This document shows positions 55,638 through 64,000 of a stretch of DNA of 64,000 bases, piece after piece. The position numbers and the translations under genes are program-made. The DNA lies in contig JADJRV010000001.1 in assembly GCA_016712045.1 (NCBI GenBank), positions 265,641 through 329,640 of the forward strand. The letters are read 5' to 3'. A model generated the notes under the pieces. The model saw nothing but the letters and a program-made list of their open reading frames with translations, searched no databases and had not been told where the DNA came from. Each line of letters opens with the position of its first letter. The stretch's first letter is position 1. This DNA is from Chloracidobacterium sp. (GTDB taxonomy: Bacteria; Acidobacteriota; Blastocatellia; Pyrinomonadales; Pyrinomonadaceae).

Positions 55638-56753
55638 TTTTCCAAAAGCGAATTATACAACCGGATCGTGTTGCGGAGTTGTGCGTTGTTTGAAAATTTT
55701 TCACGAACGATCTCCCTTCCGCCGTTGCCAAAGGCGGTCGCTTTGGCATCGTCGTTGAGAAGTTCGATCAAGTGTTCCGCCATCTTTGCGTCATCATCCG
55801 ATGAGACCAAATAACCCGTTTCCCCTTCAATAGCTGCTCGACTGCACCACCGACATTTGTCGCAACAACCGGCTTTCCGGCGGCCATGTATTCGAGGAGC
55901 GAGTTAGAAAACCCTTCGGCTGTCGATGTCAGAACGCACGTGTTAGAGATCGAAAGCAGCCCAGCAACGTCGGAACATCGCCCAATAAAATGAACCCTTT
56001 TATCTATGCCAAGATCGACGGCCATCGCCTTTAACTCAGATTCGAGTTCACCCTCACCGGCGATCAGGAAGTGTGTATTTGGGATTGCTTCTGCGACACG
56101 TTTTGCGGCCCGGAGAAACATCGGGACGTTCTTGACCGCGTACGCAGATTCGCGACGAGCGTGACAAAGCGGATGTTTTCGTCCGTCGGCAGGCCAAATT
56201 TCTCTCGGCTGCTCTCGGCGTTTTCAAACCGCGACAGATCGAGACCGTTGTAGATCACGTCGATCTTGTCCGGCGAGATCCCGCGTCCGGTCAGATGATC
56301 ACGAACCGCAATTGAATTCGCAACGATCGCATCCGAACGGCCAAATGCCAGCTTTTCTACAAATTCTTGCGACGACGAACGCATCCCGCCCGTTTCACGT
56401 TTTGACGCGATCTTTACCGGAACGCCAGCGAGGCTTGCCGCTGCCATGCCGAAAACATTTGTGTAAAAATCGTGCGTGTGGACGAGGTCGATCTTGTTGT
56501 CTTTCAGGTACGCCGCACATTTTCGGACCTGACGGACAAAGCTTGCGTTGAAGAATGATGTCAACGGAAATTCGGGTATGTCCGTAAATCCTGCGGCCTC
56601 CATTCCTGAACGCAAAACGCCGTCGTTATTGAGCGTCGCGACATAGATATCGTGCGTCCCTTCGCTTTTTAACGCGCAGGACAAAGCCGTTGCCTGGCGT
56701 TCGGAACCTCCCTGATGAAAGCTGCCGATAAATTGTAATATGCGTTTTTTCAC
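55634..56753 (-). CDS. GT4 glycosyltransferase (two frameshifts)
   Basis: Start MKKRILQFIGSFHQGGSERQ (ATG 56753), the GGSERQ/GGAE acceptor loop of GT4 enzymes. DLVHTHDFYTNVFGMAA and VIYNGLDLSRFE follow. Breaks at about 56142 and in the C run 55822-55825 (one short) split it; the middle frame has AAKRVAEAIPNTHFLIAGEGE and SNSLLEYMAAGKPVVATNVGG, and the last frame ends with REIVREKFSNNAQLRNTI and LLEK. It lies in the same operon as the next GT. Confidence 0.85.
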
Positions 56754-56764
56754 CTGGTACGGTG

Positions 56765-59154
56765 TTATTTTAGCTGCGTTTTCCGCCGGCCGTTCGCTGC
56801 GTTGATGTAAAATTCACCGCCGAGACGACGAACCGCCGCGTAGCCGTCGACCGACTCATCAAAAATATCGGTCATATCAACACGCAGTTTATCACCCTCG
56901 ATCATAATAAACTCGTCCGGCAGAGCGTCAGCGTCGGTCATGCGTGCCCATGAATATTTGAAATCAGTAGCAAATAATTCGGTCTCGATCATCTGGCCCG
57001 GCTCGTCATTAAAGACAAACAGGTCCGTGTAACCGTTGTATTTAATGACAAAGGAACGCCCGCCGCGTGTCGGCATTTCGGTAACGATAGGCGGCTCTAC
57101 GCCTACGCCGACCGGCACAATGATGGTAAAAAACTCCTGCGTTCCGGCCCCGTGTGAGACAAAACGCATGAACGGCGCGTTGATCTTGTTGCCGTGATTG
57201 TTCGATATCCAGCTCTCTTTATGCTGCCACCCGCCGTTGTCACCAAAGGTAAAAATGCGGTGATCGTCGCCGCCTACAAAGCCACCATCGCCGCCGATCG
57301 CCGTCTTGACGCCGTTTGCAAAATGAAAATTTAGAGCGTATTCGTGCTCGCCCAGCGTCTCTACGGTGTCGCGAACGATCCAATAATCGTTCTTTACAAA
57401 TAGGATGCTGCGGTGATGAGTCGCCGGGTGTTCGAGCCGCTGATAGCCGTCATGCGAGCCCTCGAAAAGGTCAAAGCGATCTTCTTGGATCCAGGTTTTC
57501 AGCTCGCTTCTCGCCTCCGTTTTCCAATTAAATGTATTGCCCGGGACCGACGAAGACAGACCGTCGATGGTCAGCGAATTGTGAGCCATGCTCGAGCGAA
57601 AATGGTCGCGCATCTCGCGAGATTCGTGATATGTGTAGGTACCGGAATCAACGAGCAGTGTCTTGCCATGTACCGCAACTTCGATCGACAGAGCGTCAGC
57701 ATGGCCGTGGCCGCCCGCGAGCGAGCCGACCTCGCCGCAATCCACGACGAGCATATTGTCGGTGTCGCTCCAGCCGTCACGCATCACAAAATAGCCGCCA
57801 TCCTTAAATCCCTTGGATGCCACATCCGGTTCGGTTGACGCGTGAGCATCAAAAGCCGCAACACCCGCCGCACCCATCAGCCAGAAAATTTCTTCACTTG
57901 CACGACCAGCGACCTGTTTCTGATCCGCCCGGTCAAATAATACCGAGCCTACGCCCAGCGTTCCGCGAAAATCATCCGAAGCTGTGTGCGTCAACGGCAG
58001 CATCCGTCCGCCATCGTCGTCACCGATCAGAGGCGTCGTGCCGTCGGGCATCGTCATGTGCATCATGTGGTCAAACGCAAGCTCGACTCGCTCTTCAAAT
58101 TCCTGCCCCCGCAGGTCAAATCCAGCCTCTGGATCAAGCGAACGCAAGATCGAAAACTGGCTGTAAATATCCGCCGTATATCGCTGATACCAGGTGCTCT
58201 GCTCAAAATAAACGCCATCCGGGTGGATCTGTTTCATCACTTCGGTAAAGAGAATATCCTCACCGAGTTTTCGCCAGCGTTCCGAGCGTTTAAAAAACGG
58301 CAATTGCGTTCCGAGATAATACAGCCCCAGGGCTTCGCCGGTCAGATGGGTGTTCGGGCTGTAATATTTAGAGAGATATTGCTCGATATGGCGGCCGTGC
58401 AGATAGAGATATTTGAGCGCCTGTTTGAACAGATCCGGCGTGAAGCTGTCGGATTCGCGAAATAAATGAAACGCCCATATCCACGACATCGCACGGAATG
58501 AGACCTCTAGACTGCTCGACCAATTGACGCCCATCGCCGGAGGATTTTGCTCCATCCACGACTCAAGCTGATCGGCAAAAGCGGCTCCGAACCGTTCATC
58601 ACCCGTCAGCACAAACGCCACGCCAAGCGTAAAGAAATGCTGGTGGCGGTTTAGCTCCCAGATGACCTTTTTGTTGCCAGTCTCGCCGGTCTCAAGATCG
58701 TCAAATTCTTTCCAGTGCTTTAGCGGCGAGCGTTTTGACGATAGCGGTTCGCGGTGCCAATCGATCTGCGTTCCGACATATAGATTTTTAAACGCGAGCA
58801 GGTCGATGCGTCCCTCGAGTATCTCTTCGGCGGCCTCGATAAAACTGTCGGCCGACTCGGCAAAAGTAGATCTGAAAGACGCGGATGTTTGTTCGAGATC
58901 CGTAAATGCGGGGAAAAATCCGGTCTCACCGTTTTTATAAAATTTCTGCCAGAGAGTCTCGGAAATGATCGGTGCGGAGCCAAACTGAACAGCATCGATC
59001 AACTCGACGAGTTCCCAATCGCCGTCGGCACCTGGGAACGCCGTCGCTGCTCACGATAAACAGAAATAGCCTGGCCGCCCCGGGTACGTATCTCGTCCCA
59101 GCTTCGGATCTTTTTCAGTTTTTCGAGCGGTTTCGCCATCGCCTCAACTGCCAT
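56765..59154 (-). CDS. Heparinase II/III-family polysaccharide lyase (frameshifted near start)
   Basis: Start MAVEAMAKPLEKLKKIR (ATG 59154, AAAGG upstream). One base missing near 59040 separates it from the main frame (PGADGDWELVELIDAVQFGS). The alpha-toroid domain has KVIWELNRHQHFFTLGVAF, NWSSSLEVSFRAMSWIWA and YYSPNTHLTGEALGLYYLG; the C-terminal beta-sandwich has LAGGHGHADALSIEVAVHG with the catalytic His region. Total about 795 residues. Such enzymes in glycan clusters cleave uronic-acid-containing polymers during export. No signal peptide is visible. Confidence 0.88.
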
Positions 59155-59165
59155 ATTATCAACCT

Positions 59166-60320
59166 TTACGCGGTTTCCGTCATTATCGATCTGAGACGGT
59201 GGTCGCGATACATCCCCGGCTCGCCCCGAAGTCCCTCGGCCGCGGCGGATGCGATATTAAACGCCTCACGCGCCGATGCGAAATGCACTTTGTAGCTGCC
59301 CGTTTTTTCGCCCGCTTCGATCATCTCGTTAAAGAACCGCTTGGCGTCCTCGCCAATGCACGTCGATTGGTCGTGGTCGAAAAATCCGTGGCAATAGAGC
59401 TTTACAAAGACCCAGTCCGATTTGCCCGCGACCGTCACATTTGCCGATCGCCAGCGGTTGAAGCGGGCGGCGTTCAAACCTTGGTTTGCCGTCAACGCAC
59501 CATCCTCGACACGCGGCACCGGAATCCCCTTGATCGTTCGCGTCCAATTAAAAACAAGCGGCCCGGTGAATATCAGTGGTAATTGGTGGGCGTTTCCATT
59601 AACAGAAAGCCGTTTTCCGGTTCGGTGCGGCACGGCTTGGTCGAGAGGCAAACCGCATTCGTAGATCTGATTTATGACGGCGACCTGCGACTGGTCAGGA
59701 GCCGACGGCAAGGTCATGTCTGCATAGCAGCCCGTGTCGCGGAGTATCTCCATCTCAACATCAACGCCGCAAAAGCGGCCGCCGCATGAATTAGCAAGAG
59801 CCAAATTACCGTGAACGAACGCATACATCGGGTCGCCCGCACCGTCCATTCGCGAAAGACATTTGTGACGCGTCGCGAGTGTATCGCGAAAATCGACGAG
59901 TGCTTTTCGCAAATTCTCAGCCGTGTCCGGCTGTTCAACGCCGTGATGCAAATGCACCTCAACCTCGCCGAGCCCCTCAGCTTGCATCTCCGCCATGATA
60001 TCGAGGATCTCAGGGTGATATTGCTCTGCCGGGTAAAAATTTGTGTGGCGAAACTTTGTACCGTTGGCATCGCGAGTCGCCTCACCCGTAGCGCGTGCCA
60101 GTTTGTGATAAGCCCTTAGCCGCTCGATCTGCGACCTGTGATCGAGCATCCCGCCTTCGCTCCAAGCGGGTTCAAAATGGTTAGCGACGGTGATGACGAT
60201 GTGCTTTTTCTCAAACGCGGTCTGTTCTAACATAGAGCCCAGACGCGACACCGGATACCTCACGAGCCACGGTAGGTTCCAACCCAGCTTTGTCACAAAT
60301 GTAGTGTTTTCTTTATGCAT
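59166..60320 (-). CDS. Polysaccharide-deacetylase-like protein, function unknown
   Basis: The 384-residue protein is adjacent to the heparinase-like gene (11 bases). It has HIVITVANHFEPAWSEGG, FYPAEQYHPEILDIMAEMQAEGLGEVEVHLHHG and SSxMYAFVHGNLALANSC-type segments: a beta/alpha barrel with His/Asp/Glu clusters resembling NodB-like deacetylases. I have seen similar neighbours of heparinase genes in exopolysaccharide loci, but I cannot name the family with certainty. Start MHKENTTFVTKLGWNLPWL; the upstream methyltransferase stop overlaps it by 8 bases. Confidence 0.65.
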   Translation of the reverse strand: MHKENTTFVTKLGWNLPWLVRYPVSRLGSMLEQTAFEKKHIVITVANHFEPAWSEGGMLDHRSQIERLRAYHKLARATGEATRDANGTKFRHTNFYPAEQYHPEILDIMAEMQAEGLGEVEVHLHHGVEQPDTAENLRKALVDFRDTLATRHKCLSRMDGAGDPMYAFVHGNLALANSCGGRFCGVDVEMEILRDTGCYADMTLPSAPDQSQVAVINQIYECGLPLDQAVPHRTGKRLSVNGNAHQLPLIFTGPLVFNWTRTIKGIPVPRVEDGALTANQGLNAARFNRWRSANVTVAGKSDWVFVKLYCHGFFDHDQSTCIGEDAKRFFNEMIEAGEKTGSYKVHFASAREAFNIASAAAEGLRGEPGMYRDHRLRSIMTETA

Positions 60321-61124
60321 TCAACGATTTTTCGACAAATTGCGATTGAGCCAATGAATTGCTATCTGGTAGAAGTTTTTTTATCGAAAGTCCCTGTCTG
60401 CGAAACTCCCTTTCCAAAAACCGCCGCGTTTGAAATATCTCCTTGCCGTGCCAGAAACCCCTTTGTAATTGTCGCCCAGTCAATTCATGCCACAATCCGC
60501 CGCTAGGCAGATCAATGGATATGCAATCAGCTTTGGGTTTAGTGTTTTTGAGCGTGACCAGATCATCTCCAAATAGAATCGAAAGCGGTGAGTTTTTAAC
60601 AAAAAAACCCCGCCTGGTTTCAGGATTGTCCCCACCTCGGCGATCGTCTTTTTATTGTCCATATATGGCAGTGCAACCCGGCAAATGACAACATCAAAAC
60701 TATCGTTCGCAAACGGCATTCTCTCTCCTGTGGCACGGACAAAGCGTGCCCTTCGCTGACTTAAAGGCTCGCCACCTTCTATCTGGCCGAGCCCTGATGC
60801 GACATCGATCCCGACACATAATGCCATCGTTTCGTCTAAAAAGGGCAGCAGGTCCTGACCAGCACCGCAGCCCACATCGAGAACGCGGCGAACCGGCCGG
60901 TCGCCCACCGCGTCCACCAACACATTCCTCGCTGCCGCGTCCCTCTGGGCAAAACTTGCCAAGGACGCCTGAGCGTAATCCTTATAATTATCGGGCCTCG
61001 TGGTCATATTTTCTAAACCTAGATCTTTCACAATGCAGGGTTTGTTACGAACCGTTGTCCGGTAGAGGTCCGGCAACACGTCTGGGCGACAACTTTCAAA
61101 AGGTCTTTCACCCACCTCTTTCAT
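60313..61124 (-). CDS. SAM-dependent methyltransferase (frameshifted)
   Basis: The likely start is MTTRPDNYKDYAQASLASFA (ATG 61007), with ATG 61124 as a longer option overlapping the flippase end. The SAM motif is RRVLDVGCGAGQDLLPFLDE, followed by GIDVASGLGQIE, GERMPFANDSFDVVICRVAL and LKPGGVFLLKTH. A one-base loss near 60500 moves the end into another frame: WHELTGRQLQRGFWHGKE and FLEREFRRQGLSIKKL to the stop at 60313. It probably modifies a sugar or lipid in the glycan cluster. Confidence 0.83.
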
Positions 61125-62625
61125 CGTCTTCTATAACGCCCCAAAAATTGGCGGCGAGCAAATAGATCGGTGCAAAAACGAGGGCCGATATCAGCATGAC
61201 GAAGCTGCCGCCAAAGAAATTAAGCGTACTTAGCCGGTGCGTCGTAAATGCCTCTTCGGCAAAATGCTCGCCAACACCCAGCAAATACACGTGGGCATTG
61301 CGATAGACGACGTAGGTTACAGCACCTGCGATCAGGGATGCGAGTCCTGTCTTTACGACGTTCTTTAAAAGGGGCAAGTGCTGCCATCCGACACCGAGCT
61401 TGCGAATGACCATCGTTTCGGTGATGGCTCTTTCAACAAGATCGCAGCCGACAGCGACCGCTATCATACCGGTCAATCCAAAAATAACCTAGGCCGTAAT
61501 ACAAAACACCTATCATGGACGCTAGTACGACGACACGAACGAGCAAAAATAGTCTTCCAAGTTCCTTGAACGACCGTACGATCGGGTCGGTGATGAGTAT
61601 GCTAAATGGTAGCAGGGTTAGATTTATGACCAATATTGACGCACTCGCCTGATATTCACTAGTAAAGAGCGTAATGATAAATGTGTTTGCGGTGATCATC
61701 AAAAACACATAGACGGGAAAGTAAAAGAACGCCAGTTTTTGCATCGCACGTGCCGTCAGACGGATCATTTCCTCACGGTCGCCAACCTTTGCAGGGCGTT
61801 CATACGCGGGATGAGTACCGACGTGACAGATTCCGCAAGCATCGCCATAAGCGGGATCTCAAAACAGCCATACGCATAGATCGCAAATTCCGCGGATGTG
61901 AACTTGTACCCGACAAAATAATTATGGATATCGATCTGAGCTATCCAGAGAATGGCGGCGACGCCAAAGGGCAGCGCATACATTATTTGTTCGCGAAAAA
62001 ATCGTGCTTGAAAGCCACGCCAATAACCAGGGAAACGCGAGCGGATATAGCCGAGTAATATAAATGTCTGGATTACGCCTTGGATCATCGCGGCGAAGAT
62101 GAATGCCTCGACCGTGCCGAACAAAAGCACCGCCCCGCCCATCAGTAGCGTCTTGCTAAGTTGGGCCCCGACGATGAAAAAGGTCGCTACGCGAGCCTCT
62201 TGGTTGGCGATCGCGATGGTTTCGAGAAAGGTCGAAAACATCCATATCCAGATGACGATGCCGATCTTTGGTGCAAGCCGGGTCAGCTCTTCGCTGCGAA
62301 ATATATCACCGATGAGGTTCGGAAAAGCGTGAGCGTCAGGCAGGCCAGGCCCCATGACAAAATTGAACACCAAAATATTGAAAACCGCCGTGCCGCGGCG
62401 CTCGTGCGTCTCGCGGGCAAGGTAATAGTATGCGCTCATCGATACACCGAGCGGCAATATCGTCGCGGCGTTCATGATCACCTGAAACGCCTCGCGGTAA
62501 TGCCCGACGGCCTCCTGTGTCAGTGAACGCACGATCACAAGTGGCAGCATAAAGCTTAGAGCAAAGCCTATGACCTTAGCCGCAAGCAGCCACGCGCTCT
62601 GTTGACGAAGCGACTCTGTCGGCAC
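61108..62625 (-). CDS. Oligosaccharide flippase (Wzx/MATE-like), frameshifted and joined to FkbM
   Basis: Polytopic membrane protein of the MVF/PST superfamily: SAWLLAAKVIGFALSFMLPLVIVRSLTQ, YYYLARETHERRGTAVFNIL, ARVATFFIVGAQLSKTLLMG and AILWIAQIDIHNYFVGYKF. Frame breaks near 61782 (a G run one short) and 61484-61493 (a T run one long) split off the last three segments (KLAFFYFPVYVFLMITANTF, KTGLASLIAGAVTYVVY). It flips lipid-linked glycan repeat units across the inner membrane. No stop separates it from the FkbM frame; GTG 62625 is a possible separate start. Confidence 0.85.
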
Positions 62626-63506
62626 CGGAGCCGCTTTTGCGGCGGGCGTGACCGAGCTGTGACGAGCGTGCGTGTCGTACCAGCCTGGTAGGGAACGCCG
62701 CACGATGCGCTCGAGAAAGGTGATGAATTTCCGGCCCTTTTCGGCCTGGATCAGATACGAATAATCGCCAAACAACCAATATTTGACGAACACGCTTCGG
62801 TAATCTTTGACGGCTCCGGTGCGGTCTTTCCAATCACCGCGTGACTCTTCTGCAAAAGGCCCGGACGCACCCTCTTCGAATACGTGAAACTGCCGGTCGC
62901 CATCAGAAGGCACTTCCGGCATGATACCGTCAAAATCCTGTTTAACTGCCTTAAAACGATCGTATCCGAGTTGCTCAAGCAGGTCAAATTCGTCTTCGAG
63001 CCGGTCAAATATCACTTTCTCCGACCTGATCGAGATATAATCGGGTTGGTTCTCAAACTTGAGCATCGCCCGCAGACAGATGCATTCCGAACCGACGATA
63101 TCGGCTTTCAAAAGTACGGGACGCCGTATTTTTCGATGCATTTGGCAAAATCGACGGCCGTCACGCCGATGATCTCGTTCGTCGTGCCCATAACCTTGTT
63201 TCTCACGGCCCAATCGACCGACGTGCTGCCCCACAGCGAATGATCCTCGTTGCGGTAAAAACGGACCTTGCCGTCGGGTTCGCTCGCCGCCGGATCCTCG
63301 GTAATGGCTCCCTCGACGATGGTCAGACGCCCGTCGGCGATCTCCTCAGCAAAACGTTCGCGGCAAAACGCTGCGTTCTCAGGATCTGCCTCGAACGCGA
63401 CGACGCGATAGCCTTTTTTGAGATAAAACGACGTATCCTGGCCGCGATGCAGCCCGACGTCAAAGATAAGGTTAGGGTCTTTTGGTGTTTGTAAAAGCTT
63501 AGACAT
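62626..63506 (-). CDS. FkbM-type methyltransferase (frameshifted), in frame with the flippase
   Basis: Start MSKLLQTPKDPNLIFDVGLH (ATG 63506). FkbM signatures are FDVGLHRGQDTSFYLKKGYRVVAFEADPEN (SAM site) and DFAKCIEKYGVPYF. The A run 63110-63113 is one short; the frame resumes LKADIVGSECICLRAMLKF and SVFVKYWLFGDYSYLIQAEK, ending around PGWYDTHAR, a typical FkbM end. From there the frame continues into the flippase without a stop. The enzyme would O-methylate a sugar. Confidence 0.82.
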
Positions 63507-63658
63507 GGCACTCTAACAGGCAAACTACAAGCACACGATCGGGGCGGACCGCGCTAGTGCTCCATCCAAAATAAAGACCGAATTACCTTTGGATTTCAAT
63601 TATTTGTAAGGGAAATAACGAGTTTATTCAATTTATTCGTGGGTGATCGAGCAACAAC
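63507..63658. other. Intergenic region between FkbM gene and next glycosyltransferase
   Basis: 152 bases with an AT-rich centre (AATTATTTGTAAGG, TTTATTCAATTTATTC). It would hold the promoter for the leftward FkbM-flippase transcript. I see no clear hairpin or boxed sites. Confidence 0.4.
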
Positions 63659-64000
63659 CTAGCCTCCTTTTTCGCTCATGAGACTCTTATAAAGCTCAAT
63701 ATACTCTTTGGCGACGGCCGTAGCCGTGAATTGGGTGGCGAGGTGGCGGTTGTTGGTGGACATTTTTTGGCGGAGATCGGGATTGTCGAGGAGTTTGGTG
63801 ATGCGCTCCGCCAGGGCGGCGGGGTTGCGGGGTTCGGTCCAGAGGCAGTTTTCGGGGTCGGTCATGTAGTCGGCGGCACCGCGTATGCGGGTCGTGATGA
63901 TGGGCAGACCGGCGGCGATCGATTTTAGGATGACGAGCGGAAAGCCTTCGTCATGATAGGTCGGAAAGACGAACGCGGTGCTGTTTGCGTGAAAGGCGGC
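63659..64000 (-). CDS. GT4 glycosyltransferase, C-terminal part (cut by window end)
   Basis: The frame is open to base 64000, so the start is outside. The visible 113 residues show the donor-nucleotide-binding half of a GT4 enzyme: AFVFPTYHDEGFPLVILKSIAAGLPIITTRIRGAADYM, with the E-x7-E pair partly replaced (EGFPLVILK), then NPAALAERITKLLDNPDLRQ and the C-terminal helix AVAKEYIELYKSLM. It starts the minus-strand glycan genes at the right edge. Confidence 0.88.
   Translation of the reverse strand, partial: AAFHANSTAFVFPTYHDEGFPLVILKSIAAGLPIITTRIRGAADYMTDPENCLWTEPRNPAALAERITKLLDNPDLRQKMSTNNRHLATQFTATAVAKEYIELYKSLMSEKGG

Overview
The window looks like a chromosomal segment of a free-living, Gram-negative-type heterotroph with moderately high GC. 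It carries an RND efflux operon, TolC and secreted lipoproteins. Asn-rich lipoproteins with an ACGG lipobox, kinases with TPR tails, split methylmalonyl-CoA mutase and many short intergenic repeat families are, from memory, what I would expect of Acidobacteriota (Blastocatellia/Pyrinomonadaceae-like). That placement is inference; there is no rRNA in the window.

Layout. 0-32 kb is mostly ordinary housekeeping: MFS exporter end, tRNA-Ala(CGC), an EEP-family nuclease, ATP-grasp enzyme, site-2 protease, trpS, ArsC/Spx-like protein, scpA-scpB-rluB, a broken acyl-CoA dehydrogenase, DinB, a MeaB/methylmalonyl-CoA epimerase hybrid, SurA-like isomerase, mtnP, PfkB kinase, fabI, LOG protein, cutA, M48 peptidase, a broken RNA methyltransferase, methylmalonyl-CoA mutase, pilT, and a block of small membrane/stress genes with a Crp regulator and a large glycine-zipper exported protein. 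32.5-33.2 kb is gene-free: an 18-bp perfect inverted repeat, then fourteen 21-bp direct repeats. 33.2-35.9 kb is a leftward operon that I read as a CBASS-like anti-phage module: UmuD-like S24 peptidase, membrane-anchored Rossmann/TIR-like candidate effector, CD-NTase, an unrecognised 81-aa protein and an E2-like protein ending in a SEC-C zinc motif. 36-43 kb holds a TolC/RND/adaptor efflux operon with a four-helix-bundle gene inside. 43-47 kb has a rhodanese, a ParE/ParD pair, a 2Fe-2S protein and a Ser/Thr kinase-TPR protein. 47-64 kb is a cell-surface glycan cluster, mostly on the minus strand: methyltransferases, DUF218 protein, glycosyltransferases, asparagine synthase, heparinase II/III-like enzyme, a deacetylase-like protein, an FkbM methyltransferase joined to a flippase, plus two plus-strand genes (beta-helix protein and a glycosyltransferase-like protein).

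Sequence quality matters here. At least fifteen otherwise well-conserved genes are interrupted by one-base indels, several of them in homopolymers, which suggests uncorrected sequencing error more than decay. Separately, four loci show missing segments or in-frame joins (acyl-CoA dehydrogenase, RNA methyltransferase, MeaB-epimerase, FkbM-flippase). I give frameshifted genes as single spans and state where the break is.

The most interesting item is the 33.2-35.9 kb operon: an E2-containing CBASS apparently headed by a stand-alone self-cleaving protease whose cleavage site and Ser/Lys dyad have exactly the spacing of UmuD.
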